The notes: a model not told the origin generated them from the sequence alone. 64,000 nucleotides of DNA from Moryella indoligenes (GCF_030812885.1 NZ_JAUSTO010000012.1:3533-67532); one strand, 5' to 3'. Shown: positions 42,570 to 52,575, numbered from the stretch's first letter. A program made the numbers and translations.

Positions 42570-43487
42570 CTACTTGGATATCCGGATACGCGGGTCTATT
42601 ATGCCATAGAGTATGTCTACAATCATATTGCACAAAACCAGAAAGGCGCCATAGAAGGCTGTCATTCCGAGTATCATCGAGTAGTCATTGTTCTGCACGC
42701 TCTCAACATAGTACTTTCCCATCCCGGGAATCGCAAAGATGGACTCAATGACAAAGGTTCCCGTGAGCACCGCCGCCACGGTAGGCCCCAGAATTGTGAC
42801 GACCGGCATGATCGCATTGCGGATCTGATGCCGCCAGGTGATTGCAAGGCCGGAGAGTCCTTTGGCCCTCGCTGTCTTGATATAGTCCTGCTGTACTACC
42901 TCAAGCATGCTGGCCCGCATGATGCGGGAGACCGAGGCCATGGTATAGAAACCAAGACCCACCGCCGGAAGTACTGTGTAACTCAGTCCCTTATACTCCG
43001 CAATGGGAAGCAAGCCCCACTTGATGGCAAAAAAGTATTGCAGCAGAGCACCCATGATAAAATCCGGCACGCTGGTGCCGATCACTGCCACGACCACGAA
43101 AAACAGATCTATGCGATTTCCGCGGTTTAATGCGGAAATCACGCCAAACACAAGTCCGAATGACACTGCCATGACCAGTGCCCGGATGCCAAGATCCGCT
43201 GAGTAGGGAAAGCTGCCGCGCAGCAGATCATTCACTGTCCGTCCCGGATACTTTGTGGAATAGCCGAAGTTGCCGTGCAGCAGATTTCCGAGATAAGTCA
43301 TATACTGCTGCAGCAGAGGCTTGTCGAAGCCATAGTATGCTGCAAGATTTGCTCTCGCCTCCGGTGTGAGCTTGGGATTATTGAAGGGCCCGCCTGGCAT
43401 CATCCTCGCCATAAAAAATACGACGGTGACAAGAACCCATATCGTAAGCAGGGATATGACCGCCCGCTTAAGGATATATTTTTTCAT
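42570..43487 (-). CDS. oppB: Oligopeptide ABC transporter permease OppB
   Basis: 305 residues with six hydrophobic helices, PGGPF after the first helix and the ATPase-contact loop VVQQDYIKTARAKGLSGLAI typical of OppB/DppB. AAAGG precedes the ATG. A short inverted repeat, GGGATGCA/TGCATCCC (43511-43542), lies between it and oppA, which may reduce read-through so that the binding protein is made in excess. Confidence 0.92.
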   Translation of the reverse strand: MKKYILKRAVISLLTIWVLVTVVFFMARMMPGGPFNNPKLTPEARANLAAYYGFDKPLLQQYMTYLGNLLHGNFGYSTKYPGRTVNDLLRGSFPYSADLGIRALVMAVSFGLVFGVISALNRGNRIDLFFVVVAVIGTSVPDFIMGALLQYFFAIKWGLLPIAEYKGLSYTVLPAVGLGFYTMASVSRIMRASMLEVVQQDYIKTARAKGLSGLAITWRHQIRNAIMPVVTILGPTVAAVLTGTFVIESIFAIPGMGKYYVESVQNNDYSMILGMTAFYGAFLVLCNMIVDILYGIIDPRIRISK

Positions 43488-43580
43488 AGACTACCTTTCT
43501 TTTGAAAGACGGGATGCAAGCCTGCTTCCGCATCTGCATCCCGCTCCCTGTCAGAATTATCAAAACTTTAAAACAAAGGC

Positions 43581-45236
43581 TTACTGCTTGTCCACATACA
43601 TGTAGTTGTAGTTCAATCCTACAAAGTAAGCACTGAGACCGGTGACCCCCTCCTGTACCATGTAACGAACCTCTCTCAGCTGCAGCGGAATGAGTGCGCC
43701 GTCCTCAAGGAGCGTCTGCTCTGCCTTGAAGAGATTCTCCATTCTCTCGGCCCCCTTTGTCGTTCTGGAGGCATCCATGAAGCCATCATAGGTATCGCTG
43801 TGATAATTCAGATAATTGTAGCTGCTCGTGCTGTACCAGAGCTCCAGATAGCTGTAGGGATCCGAGTAATCCGGCGCCCAGCCGCTCATGATGATATCGT
43901 ACTCATCATTGTTCGGAACGAGCATGGCGTTCTTGGTTGCATAAGGAACCATGTTGATATCAACCTGTATACCGAGATTCTTCTGCAGCATGTTGGCTAC
44001 GATCTGTGCCTCCTTCGTCGCCATGTCCGAATCTGTCACCACCATCCTGAGCTTGATCTCAGACGGATCAGAGATCGAGAGCTCCTGCAGTGCCTTTGAG
44101 AGATAATCCTTCGCCCTATCAAGGTCGGCCTTCAGCGGGAAGAACTCCAGCGGATATTCCTCACCATAGGTCTTCTGAACCCCATGCACCTGCGGAAGTA
44201 CATACCTCTGATTTGCCTGATACAGACCACTGTGTGCAAGGAGATTATACTCCTCCCTGTCGATTGCATAATTCATGGCCAGACGGAAATTCTTGTTGGC
44301 GATAATCGGATTTCTAAAGTTTGGACCAGCGAAATCATTGGCGCCGCTGTAATAGCTCTGTACCTTGTCGCTGTACTGCTCGACCAGATCTGTGGATACT
44401 TCCACCAGATCCAGCTCTCCGGATTCAAAGAGCGATACCGCGGTGTTGTTGTCTGCAACCGTCTTGATCTCAATGCCGTCCAGATGGATTGCATCCGCAT
44501 CGTAGTAATTTTCGTTCTTTTCCATGGCAAAGCGGCCATTTGTAAACTCTGTGACCATAAAGGGGCCATTATAGACCTGCGTGTCCGCGGAGGTACCGAA
44601 CTTCTCGCCATACTTTTCCACAAGATCCTGTCTCACCGGCATAAAGGAACACATGCTCAGCATTCCGAGAAAATAATCTGCCGGAGTTTCAAGCTCCACT
44701 TCAAGAGTGAAATCATCCGTGGCTTTTACCCCCAGCTCCTCCGGCGGAACCTCTCCCGCCGTGATCGCCGCGCCGTTCTTCAGCACCGCGCCGATGTAGG
44801 AGGTCGCCGATGCAGACGCGGGGTCGCAGAGGCGTTTCCAGCCATATTCATAATCATGCGCTGTCACCGTCTGACCATCCGACCACTTGCCATCCTCTCT
44901 CAGGTGGAAGGTATACTTTAAGCCGTCCTCGCTGATATCGCAGCTCAGTGCCTCAGCCGGTCTGATGTCTCCATCCACATTGCGGTAGAGTCCGTCAAAA
45001 ATATGGTAACAGACCGTCGCATCCGGAACGGAGTCACATTTATCGGGATCAATAATCGTAATATCCGCTGTATTCGAGTAGCGGAATATCTTCTTCCCTG
45101 AAGCCGATCCCCCGCTCTGCTGTGTCTCAGCACCGGCCGCAGCTGTTGTCTCCACAGTCGTGGTAGGAGTGGAACATCCCACAGTACTCAGCATTGCAAG
45201 CGTCAGTATAAGCGCAAGTGCCCCTTTTCTTCTCAT
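43581..45236 (-). CDS. oppA: Peptide-binding lipoprotein OppA
   Basis: 551 residues of solute-binding family 5. The signal peptide ends in lipobox STVGC, giving a lipid-anchored extracytoplasmic protein. Family motifs include PAEALSCDISEDGLKYTFHLREDGKWSDG (around residue 100, quoted in part: FHLREDGKWSDG) and NFRLAMNYAID in the second lobe. It captures peptides for OppBCDF. AAAGGAGG precedes the ATG and a promoter lies about 55 bp upstream. First gene of the operon ending in proline peptidases. Confidence 0.93.
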   Translation of the reverse strand: MRRKGALALILTLAMLSTVGCSTPTTTVETTAAAGAETQQSGGSASGKKIFRYSNTADITIIDPDKCDSVPDATVCYHIFDGLYRNVDGDIRPAEALSCDISEDGLKYTFHLREDGKWSDGQTVTAHDYEYGWKRLCDPASASATSYIGAVLKNGAAITAGEVPPEELGVKATDDFTLEVELETPADYFLGMLSMCSFMPVRQDLVEKYGEKFGTSADTQVYNGPFMVTEFTNGRFAMEKNENYYDADAIHLDGIEIKTVADNNTAVSLFESGELDLVEVSTDLVEQYSDKVQSYYSGANDFAGPNFRNPIIANKNFRLAMNYAIDREEYNLLAHSGLYQANQRYVLPQVHGVQKTYGEEYPLEFFPLKADLDRAKDYLSKALQELSISDPSEIKLRMVVTDSDMATKEAQIVANMLQKNLGIQVDINMVPYATKNAMLVPNNDEYDIIMSGWAPDYSDPYSYLELWYSTSSYNYLNYHSDTYDGFMDASRTTKGAERMENLFKAEQTLLEDGALIPLQLREVRYMVQEGVTGLSAYFVGLNYNYMYVDKQ

Positions 45237-45289
45237 ACAGTTTCCTCCTTTGCAGTGTTTGCGCGGTAAATCGCTGATGCTTATGTATC

Positions 45290-45317
45290 ATTATAATACT
45301 TAAACAGTGCAGCGCAA
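45290..45317 (-). promoter_or_regulatory. Putative oppA promoter
   Basis: TTGCGC (45317-45312), 16-nt spacer, TATAAT (45295-45290) on the minus strand, with the oppA start about 55 bp downstream. The -35 is weak. Confidence 0.5.
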
Positions 45318-45390
45318 TCTATATATGCGTGAATTCTCCATTCACCTCTTCCAAGCCAATGAAACTCCCAGATAGCCGGCATGCATTCGC

Positions 45391-47733
45391 TCACAGCTCT
45401 TTTGCAAGATAGGGAGCCGTGATGCTGTTTCCACTCCTCAGAAGCTCTGCCGCAGTTCCCGCAAAAAGGCAGTCCCCTCCGTCCATTCCACCGCCCGGCC
45501 CCATCTCGATGATATAATCCGCCTGCTTCATGACATCCAGACTGTGCTCAATCACAAAGAGCGTATTGCCATTGTCCACCATGCGCTGAAAAAGCCCCAT
45601 CAGGCGCCGTATATCATTCAGGTGCAGTCCGTCCGTCGGCTCATCAATCACAAATATTCTGCCTCTCTCTTCCAGCTGACTCGCAAGCTTCACACGCTGC
45701 AATTCTCCGCCTGAGAGGGTCGTCATGGACTGATCCAGCTTAAGATACCCCAGACCGACACGAATCAGCACATCGAGCTTCTCTGCAAATATCTTATCCT
45801 GAAAGAAGGCTCTCGCCTGATTTACCGTCATCCCCATGACCTCCGCAATATTCTTTCCGCGAAACCGGTAGCGCAGAGCCTCTTCGGAATAGCGGCTCCC
45901 ATGACAGGATTCACAGACAGTCTCTATGGAATCCATGTAGGCCATGTCGGAGACGATGATGCCCTTGCCCTTACAGAGCGGGCAGGCCCCCTTTGAGTTA
46001 AAGCTGAACCAGGAGGCACTCACGTGATTTTCCTTCGCAAAGAGCGCACGTATCGCATCTGCAATCTCCAGATAGGTTGCGGGCGTGGAGCGTAGATTGA
46101 TTCCGATACTCTTCTGCTGTATCATAATGATTTCATTTCTGCCCGCATGATCCCTCTCATAGCTCCCGCGAAAAGCCTCCATGAGAGAGCTCTTCCCGGA
46201 TCCGGCCACGCCTACGATCACTGTGAGCACCCCCAGCGGAAGCCGGAGCGTGAGATCCCTGAGATTATGAAGCTCTGCGTGTGAGAGTGTGTACCAGTCC
46301 CGCGGTCTCCGACAGCTCTGCCTCATCGGGAGGCGCTCCCGGAGCATCTGGCCCGTCAGCGTATCCGAGCGCAGCAGCCCCTCATAGCTCCCCTCATACA
46401 TGATATTCCCACCGGAAATTCCTGCTCCCGGCCCCATATCCACGATGTGATCCGCAAGTCGGATGATCTCCCGGTGATGCTCCACAATGAGCACGGTATT
46501 TCCGTGTGCCTTCAGCTTTTTCAGGGAGTTTTTGAGATTCTGTATATCCTTTGGATGCAGACCCACACTTGGCTCATCCAGCACATAGAGCATATCTGTG
46601 AGCGGAGAGTTGATGTAGCGGGCTATCTTGATGCGCTGTGCCTCTCCGCCGGAGAGCGTGTCTGTTCCGCGGGACAGAGAGAGATAACCCAACCCTATCT
46701 CTGTCAGCGCAGAGAGCCGTTTTGTAATCTCGCGCTTCAGATCCACCGCCAGAGGATCCTCAATGCGCTGCACAAACTCCGCCGCCTCCGGAATTGGCAG
46801 CTCACAGAGCTCCGCGATATTTTTCCCCAGTATCTTACAGCTCCGCACCCGCTCGTTCAGGCGACTCCCGCCGCAGACCGGGCAGCTGTGCTCGTGAAGC
46901 ATTCCATCCAGATATTTTTTGTAGACCTCTCCCTCCCTGGAATTAATGATGCTGCGGTACATGCGGGGATAGATGCCCTCAAATTTTGCGGTCTTCGGCC
47001 AGTTCGCGGGCGGGTTTTTGAGCCGTATCTGCGGAGAATAGAGAAAGAGCTCCAGCTCCTCGGGCGAGTAGTCGCGTATCTTTTTATTCAGATCAAAGAG
47101 TCCGCTGTAGGCGTAGCGCTTCCAGCGCCAGGCGCCGGTGGTAAAGGCCGGATAATTGATGACCCCCTCATCATTCAGGCACTTGTCGAAATCCACCAGC
47201 TTATGAATATCCAGATCCCGCACAAAGCCCAGCCCGTCACAGCGCTCACAGCTCCCTGCGGGATGGTTGAAGGAGAAGGTATCCGAGTAGCCGACAAAGG
47301 GCTGCCCCACGCGGGAATAGAGGAGCCGCAGCAGCGCATAGATATCCGTATAGGTTCCGACTGTGGAGCGAGAATTCGCCGCCGGCTTCTTCTGATCGAT
47401 CACAATGGTCACCGGAAGATTCTCAACCTGCTCTACCTTCGGTCTGCCGTACTTTGGAAGAAACTGCTGCACAAAGCTTGGAAAGGTCGCATTCAGCTCA
47501 CGCCGGGAGGCCGCCGCTATGGTATCGAGGCAGAGCGAGGATTTTCCGGAACCGGAGACACCGGTGAATACCGTGATTTTCTTCTTCGGGATGCGGAGCG
47601 AAACCTCCCTCAGATTGTTCTCCGAGGCACCCCTGATCTCAATATATCCCGCATCTGTGTTCTCACCGGCGCTTTCCCTGAACTGCTCCGCTTCAGCCCC
47701 CTCTGCGCATCTCTTCTCCTGCATCTCCTTCAT
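45391..47733 (-). CDS. Short UvrA-like ABC ATPase
   Basis: About 780 residues, against about 940 for housekeeping UvrA. Two ABC modules: Walker A GVSGSGKSS and GVAGSGKSS; signatures LSGGEAQRIKIA and LSGGELQRVKLA; Walker B YVLDEPSVGL and FVIDEPTDGL. Zinc-finger cysteines occur in CERCDGLGF, CPVCGGSRLN, CPLCKGKG and CESCHGSRY. The shortened N-terminal region suggests loss of the UvrB-binding part, as in UvrA2-type proteins linked to drug tolerance rather than general repair. The start is placed at ATG 47733 (AAGGAAAGG upstream); ATG 47724 is possible, and the long frame upstream overlaps the zinc-ribbon gene. A normal uvrA is expected elsewhere. Confidence 0.85.
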   Translation of the reverse strand: MKEMQEKRCAEGAEAEQFRESAGENTDAGYIEIRGASENNLREVSLRIPKKKITVFTGVSGSGKSSLCLDTIAAASRRELNATFPSFVQQFLPKYGRPKVEQVENLPVTIVIDQKKPAANSRSTVGTYTDIYALLRLLYSRVGQPFVGYSDTFSFNHPAGSCERCDGLGFVRDLDIHKLVDFDKCLNDEGVINYPAFTTGAWRWKRYAYSGLFDLNKKIRDYSPEELELFLYSPQIRLKNPPANWPKTAKFEGIYPRMYRSIINSREGEVYKKYLDGMLHEHSCPVCGGSRLNERVRSCKILGKNIAELCELPIPEAAEFVQRIEDPLAVDLKREITKRLSALTEIGLGYLSLSRGTDTLSGGEAQRIKIARYINSPLTDMLYVLDEPSVGLHPKDIQNLKNSLKKLKAHGNTVLIVEHHREIIRLADHIVDMGPGAGISGGNIMYEGSYEGLLRSDTLTGQMLRERLPMRQSCRRPRDWYTLSHAELHNLRDLTLRLPLGVLTVIVGVAGSGKSSLMEAFRGSYERDHAGRNEIIMIQQKSIGINLRSTPATYLEIADAIRALFAKENHVSASWFSFNSKGACPLCKGKGIIVSDMAYMDSIETVCESCHGSRYSEEALRYRFRGKNIAEVMGMTVNQARAFFQDKIFAEKLDVLIRVGLGYLKLDQSMTTLSGGELQRVKLASQLEERGRIFVIDEPTDGLHLNDIRRLMGLFQRMVDNGNTLFVIEHSLDVMKQADYIIEMGPGGGMDGGDCLFAGTAAELLRSGNSITAPYLAKEL

Positions 47734-47818
47734 CCTTTCCTTCTGAATGATATCAAATGAATCGCTGAAACCCAGAGGCTCCAGCGATCCCTTGATCAGC
47801 ACTTCCCTTTCCCTGCTC

Positions 47819-49915
47819 TTAATAAAGCCACCATTCGGTATTTTCCGCATCCTTATAGTAGCGCTGTATAGGGTTGATGCTTCCGTTTCGCATCTCAAAC
47901 ACCTCCCACACCGTGCCGGGTACCGCTGTCGGCACATGGAAGGTAGCAATAAGACCATTTTCCGAATACACATCCACTCTTGCATTGGAATATGACATTT
48001 CATAGCTGTCAAAGCGATATTCCCGGAGATTGGTGTAATCCGTCACACAGTACTTGTAATAATCATTGCTGTTGTACGCCTTGATTGTAACCGTCTCCGG
48101 TCCGTATGAAGATTGATCATCCACATCGAGCTCATTGTCCGCTCCGTCGCGCATATTGCAGTACCAGACATGATCTGCTCTTCCGCCCACCACCGAGAAG
48201 AGATGCGAATCCAGATCATACGGGCGCTCTCCCCAGCTCAGAACCACTCTGTACTCACCGCTGTTCATCTTCGGTGTCGCGTAGAATTCATATACATTCA
48301 TATCCTTGAACGCATTTGCGATAAAGTCATAGTACATGTTTTCATAACCCGGCGCCTGAACCTCCATGGTATATCCGCCGGTCGGAAGGCTGAGCTCAAC
48401 GCTTCCATCCACTCCGGAAACCAGGCTCGAGAAGACATCTCCACTGCGATTATTGAGTCCCTCCCTGATGTTCACCTCGGCGCCCGAAAGCGGCTGCATA
48501 CCGCTGCCACTGGTATTATAGTTGAGTGCATCTCCCAGTATCACCCTCACTCCGGCCTTGTCCTCATTTACATCAAACAGATAAGCACTGTCAACAAAGA
48601 GCTCCAGTGCGCCGTCTCCCGTATGCAGTGCATACAGGAGACAGTCCTTGTGTGCCGCCTGCGATATCTTCAGATTATAGCTGTATTCCCTCATGGGAAC
48701 ATTGATCGAGTACTCACCATTTCCGTTCGTCGTGGCATCATAAAGAGCTCCCCGGAAGTCCGAGGTGCACAGTGTCACCTGACTGCCTGCCACAGGATTG
48801 CCCGCCGAATCGAACACATTTCCCTTGATCTGCGTGATACCCTCCTGATTCTGTACAAGCTGATAGGTATTATACGCCGCATTGATGATATTTCTCTCCG
48901 CTGCATCAAAGCTTGCCCGGTCTGCCTCCGACAGCGAGCTGTAATAGATCATAGTCCTGGAATTAAACTGATTTTTCATCCGTCTTGCCTCAGCGGCTCC
49001 GAGAATATGGTTTCTGATATCACTTCCATTTATGATGCGCCAGGTGACGAGACAGTCGTTATGAAAGAGAAATCTCTCACCGGATTTGTCCGGCGTCGCA
49101 TGAGAGGAAACATAATTATCCGTATAGTACTTGTACACAAAGCTCACCTTCGCATCGTTTGTGTAGTAATACTCCATGACCTCCAGCCCCTGATTCAGGT
49201 ACTCAATACTGATAATCTTGTTAATGACATCGGAATACGGATTTTTATAAATTTCATATTCGATCTTATTGCCGGTGGCCTGTCTGATCCACTGCCTCCT
49301 CATCAGCGTGCACAGATTCTTATTGGCATAGCCACTGTGATTCTCATATCCCTCCAGTGCATAGAACACACTTTGATCCCAGGTGTATTCCGCATTGCGC
49401 GCGCCGGGCGCATAGTTATCATCATAGCTGTCCAGGCTGAGTGTATCATTCACACCGGAATTGCAGCCCACAATCTGATTCTTCAGGCTTTCCTCTTCCC
49501 CCGTAAGCTGCCTGAACGCAAATTGTGTCCCCGGCTGCTCTTCCGGACTCTCTCCCACAGCGCTCTGTCTCTCTTCCGCGCTCCCCTGACTCGCCGCAGA
49601 AGCTCCGCCGCCGGAGGTACGGGACGGAGCGCTCTGACCGCGTCCCACATTGGCCAAGGTTCCGGAGGGTCTGCTCATGGCGGACTTCAAATAATTCATA
49701 CCTGCCACTGCTCCGATGGCAACAAATATAACGCACAGAGCTGCTGCCGCAATCCAGACTGTCGGACTTTTATCAAGCGGCGCTTTCTTTGCATCTGTAC
49801 CCTTTGCGTAAGCGCCTCCTACATCCTCTGTCCGCGCTTCCTCCAGCTGTTTTCCACATTCTGTGCAAAACTTCGCGCCGTCCGGCAGCGACTCCCCGCA
49901 ATTTTTGCAAATCAT
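47819..49915 (-). CDS. Zinc-ribbon membrane protein with carboxypeptidase-regulatory-like domain
   Basis: 698 residues. Residues 1-25 are a double-Cys zinc ribbon (CKNCGESLPDGAKFCTECG). One transmembrane helix follows at about 54-75 (VWIAAAALCVIFVAIGAVAG), so the ribbon is cytoplasmic and the rest lies outside. After a Ser/Gly/Ala-rich linker comes a domain rich in Tyr and Asn, then a beta-sandwich resembling carboxypeptidase-regulatory domains (ITQIKGNVFDSAGNPVAGSQVTL) with a second, similar stretch (GSVELSLPTGGYTMEVQAPG) and a YfaP-like end (RVVLSWGERPYDLDSHL). I do not recognise a defined function; surface sensing or envelope structure are options. It is 71 bp downstream of a TetR regulator and upstream of the UvrA-like gene. 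Confidence 0.75.
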   Translation of the reverse strand: MICKNCGESLPDGAKFCTECGKQLEEARTEDVGGAYAKGTDAKKAPLDKSPTVWIAAAALCVIFVAIGAVAGMNYLKSAMSRPSGTLANVGRGQSAPSRTSGGGASAASQGSAEERQSAVGESPEEQPGTQFAFRQLTGEEESLKNQIVGCNSGVNDTLSLDSYDDNYAPGARNAEYTWDQSVFYALEGYENHSGYANKNLCTLMRRQWIRQATGNKIEYEIYKNPYSDVINKIISIEYLNQGLEVMEYYYTNDAKVSFVYKYYTDNYVSSHATPDKSGERFLFHNDCLVTWRIINGSDIRNHILGAAEARRMKNQFNSRTMIYYSSLSEADRASFDAAERNIINAAYNTYQLVQNQEGITQIKGNVFDSAGNPVAGSQVTLCTSDFRGALYDATTNGNGEYSINVPMREYSYNLKISQAAHKDCLLYALHTGDGALELFVDSAYLFDVNEDKAGVRVILGDALNYNTSGSGMQPLSGAEVNIREGLNNRSGDVFSSLVSGVDGSVELSLPTGGYTMEVQAPGYENMYYDFIANAFKDMNVYEFYATPKMNSGEYRVVLSWGERPYDLDSHLFSVVGGRADHVWYCNMRDGADNELDVDDQSSYGPETVTIKAYNSNDYYKYCVTDYTNLREYRFDSYEMSYSNARVDVYSENGLIATFHVPTAVPGTVWEVFEMRNGSINPIQRYYKDAENTEWWLY

Positions 49916-49986
49916 ATGCCTTCTCCTTCGTCCTGTTTTAGCCTGTGCCTCACTTACATTTCCGCACTCCTTCTGCGGGAATCACC

Positions 49987-50604
49987 TCACACGTCGCCCT
50001 CCGCCGGACGCTTTTCCCCCGCTTCAGGCACGCGCACATGACCGAAGAGTATAGGCATGAGCCTCCGCGTCTGTTCTCCCAGAGAGTAGCTTCCATCACA
50101 AATGCAGTAGTCATAGATGATAGCCCGCTCACAGATGGAGTAGAGATGCGCAACCTCATAGTAGGGCATGCTGGTGATGATCTGGCCGCGCCGCTGCCCT
50201 TCGTCAACCAAATGGGTCACCATGCGGTAGTAGAAGCGGTTTTGATTCAGAAGATGCTTGTCCCCCTTCGTGACCACCTGCGAGGAATAGAGGTAGGCAA
50301 GCAATCCCAGCGGAATATCCTGCTCTATCATGTCGTGTACACAGTAGCAGAGATAGAGCAGCTTATCATAGCTGTTCATCTCAGGATCCAGTGTCTGCAT
50401 GACTTCCTCGTACTTTGCATCAAAGATTTCATGCAGAGAGGCAAGCAGTGCATCCTTCCCGCTGAAGTAGTGATAAAAGCTTCCCTTTGAGCTCTCTGAG
50501 AGCGCCACAATATCATCAATTGTCGTGGCCTCATAGCCCTTCTCACTGAAGAGCTTCCAGGCCGCCTTTGTGATCTTTGCCTTGGTTATGTTTTTTCTCC
50601 CCAT
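49987..50604 (-). CDS. TetR/AcrR-family transcriptional regulator
   Basis: 205 residues. N-terminal helix-turn-helix ITKAAWKLFSEKGYEATTIDDIVALSESSKGSFYHYF (given here as key part GYEATTIDDIVALSESSKGS) is the classic TetR DNA-binding domain; the rest is helical and divergent, as expected for ligand binding. GGAAAGGAAGAGGGG precedes the ATG. It lies between the CapA and zinc-ribbon/UvrA-like genes, all on one strand, so these may be its targets; a drug- or envelope-stress signal is plausible. Confidence 0.92.
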   Translation of the reverse strand: MGRKNITKAKITKAAWKLFSEKGYEATTIDDIVALSESSKGSFYHYFSGKDALLASLHEIFDAKYEEVMQTLDPEMNSYDKLLYLCYCVHDMIEQDIPLGLLAYLYSSQVVTKGDKHLLNQNRFYYRMVTHLVDEGQRRGQIITSMPYYEVAHLYSICERAIIYDYCICDGSYSLGEQTRRLMPILFGHVRVPEAGEKRPAEGDV

Positions 50605-50636
50605 TCCCCTCTTCCTTTCCTCTGTGCGTTCGCGGC

Positions 50637-52574
50637 TCAGAAATGCAGTTCCTGCTTCTCCCGGTATCTCTCAAAGCTCTCCCACAGCTTCTTCAGCGAG
50701 AGCGCTTCTCCGCGCCTGCTGATAACATGCTGTGCTGCAAGTTCATCTGTGTAGTCCGAAAGAAAATAAACCTCGGTCTTTCCTTTCCCCCAGTGGCAGA
50801 TCAGCGGAAGTAGTTCATACTCTGAGACCACTGTTCTCCCCTGCTTCTCCTGCTGCATTTTTGCATCAGTCACATCCAAGGCTGCGGCTGATGCTGCATT
50901 TGCTTCCATTTCATCCCAGGTCTTTGTAATCGTAATGCTCGCAGCTCCCCCGAGCACCGTCTCCGGTCTGTCCTGATTTGAGATAAAATTTCCCAGACTG
51001 CAAAACACCACTGCGGTATTCCCGGCCTCTGTTCTGACTCTACCATAGGGCTGCAGCACATGCGGATGCGTGCAGAGTATCAGATCTGCTCCTGCATCTG
51101 CCAGCTCCCGTATCCAGGCCTTCTGCTCCTCCGTAGGCTCCGGGGCATACTCCTCTCCTATGTGCAGGAAACAGATCGAAAGGTCTGCCTCGCGCTCCGC
51201 AACTGCCAGTGCTTCAAGGAGCTTCTGCTTTTCGGAAAGCAGATCAACCCTCCACTCCTCTCCCTCGGGCAGCCGCCTGCCGTTCAGCCCATAACTGTAG
51301 TTAAACAGGGCGAGGCAGATCCCATTTTTCCTCAGATACCGGATCTCTCCCGCCTCCTTCTCCGACTCATGGAGACCTAGCACGCAGACCTCTGGATGAT
51401 TCTTCCAGAATTGCAGTGTGTCCTCTATCCCCTCTGTTCCCTGATCGAGGCTGTGATTATTTGCAGCCGTGACGATCTGAAAGCCTGCCCCGGCGAGTGC
51501 GCTTCCGACCTCCACCGGGGAGGCGAAATTGGGGAAATCACTGTAACGGCTCCTGTCCTCTATAAAAATCGTTTCCTGATTGACTGCTGCCAAATCATAT
51601 TCCTGAATCCGCTCGCGGACATGCGCATAGAGCGGGGAGAAGTCATAGCTGCCTGTCTCCGGGTCAAAGGCATTCCTGTAAATGCCGGCATGAATCAGAT
51701 TGTCGCCGACCGCGAGCAGAGTCAGTCTGCTGCTCTGCTCTCTGAAACCCGCATGCAGCAGCGGGTTCCGACCGGGCATCTCACCACGCGGTACACCTGC
51801 TGCTGCAAGCTCTGTCTCCGTCCTTTCCTCTTCCACGAGCTTCAGCCCAAATCCGCTCCACACAAAGTAGCTCTCTCTCCCATCCGGCTGCTGCACGGAC
51901 AGTCTTCCGCTCTCATCGAGACTCCAATCCCGGATCGGAATGCTGCTGGCCGACGACATCCACATGGAGCGGAGCGCTCCCTGCTCAAAGCGATAGATAA
52001 AGACATGCTGGGAGTAATCCTCATCATTCTTTTCTATCCAGAAGGGCAAGTGATTTCCGAAGCTTCCCCGCTTCCAGACCAAAAGGAGCAGCTCCGGCTG
52101 CCCGTCCCCGTCTATATCTCCAAGCTGCATATCCGATACCTTCCAGCTCTTCTCGCTCTCAAAGATACAGCTATCCCCCTCGCCCGAATTCAGGCGGAGG
52201 CTGCTGTCAGCATCATATTTCGCCGCCCTCTCCGCTCCGTCCCTGTGCAGATACAGAGAGAAGCGCTGCTGATGGAGTTTTGCCGTCCCCTCCTGTCCTT
52301 CCCCCGGTAAAATTCGCAGCTCCTTTTCATGCCACTGTATCCACGGAGGAAGCAGAGCGTCAGTCTCACGCTCCATCAGCAGCTTCTGCACAGCGGCATC
52401 CGCCTGCATGATATCCTGTGCCGCAGATCGTTCTGCAGCTTGTGCTGCTTCCCTGCGCGGCACAACAGCAGTACAGCCTGAAAGCAGCCATGCCGGCAGC
52501 AGGAGAAGGAGCGCTGCGAACACTCCCGCAGCAGCCCTTCTGCACCCGCGCTGCCGGCTCTCTGCCCGTCTCAT
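50637..52574 (-). CDS. CapA-family lipoprotein with FG-GAP-like N-terminal region
   Basis: 645 residues. A signal peptide ends in lipobox LLSGC (residue about 34). A middle region contains a calcium-loop-like MQLGDIDGDGQPELLLL, as in FG-GAP/VCBS repeats. The C-terminal 330 residues are a CapA/PgsA metallophosphatase-like domain: LAVGDNLIH, VNQETIF, AANNHSLDQG, FLHIGEEY, LCTHPHVLQP and SLGNFISNQ carry the expected Asp, Asn, Glu and His residues. CapA proteins are linked to poly-gamma-glutamate capsules, but no pgsBC genes are here, so the role is uncertain. ATG at 52574 is 1 nt after the DUF3160 stop, indicating translational coupling. Confidence 0.85.
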   Translation of the reverse strand: MRRAESRQRGCRRAAAGVFAALLLLLPAWLLSGCTAVVPRREAAQAAERSAAQDIMQADAAVQKLLMERETDALLPPWIQWHEKELRILPGEGQEGTAKLHQQRFSLYLHRDGAERAAKYDADSSLRLNSGEGDSCIFESEKSWKVSDMQLGDIDGDGQPELLLLVWKRGSFGNHLPFWIEKNDEDYSQHVFIYRFEQGALRSMWMSSASSIPIRDWSLDESGRLSVQQPDGRESYFVWSGFGLKLVEEERTETELAAAGVPRGEMPGRNPLLHAGFREQSSRLTLLAVGDNLIHAGIYRNAFDPETGSYDFSPLYAHVRERIQEYDLAAVNQETIFIEDRSRYSDFPNFASPVEVGSALAGAGFQIVTAANNHSLDQGTEGIEDTLQFWKNHPEVCVLGLHESEKEAGEIRYLRKNGICLALFNYSYGLNGRRLPEGEEWRVDLLSEKQKLLEALAVAEREADLSICFLHIGEEYAPEPTEEQKAWIRELADAGADLILCTHPHVLQPYGRVRTEAGNTAVVFCSLGNFISNQDRPETVLGGAASITITKTWDEMEANAASAAALDVTDAKMQQEKQGRTVVSEYELLPLICHWGKGKTEVYFLSDYTDELAAQHVISRRGEALSLKKLWESFERYREKQELHF

Positions 52575-52575
52575 C

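Noticed and set aside
47734..48012. Long N-terminal extension of the UvrA-like protein
   Set aside because: It overlaps the end of the zinc-ribbon gene, is unlike UvrA and lacks a ribosome site.
48113..50041. A 642-codon open frame opposite the zinc-ribbon protein
   Set aside because: Composition is random-like, it crosses into a TetR gene, and the minus-strand protein has clear motifs.
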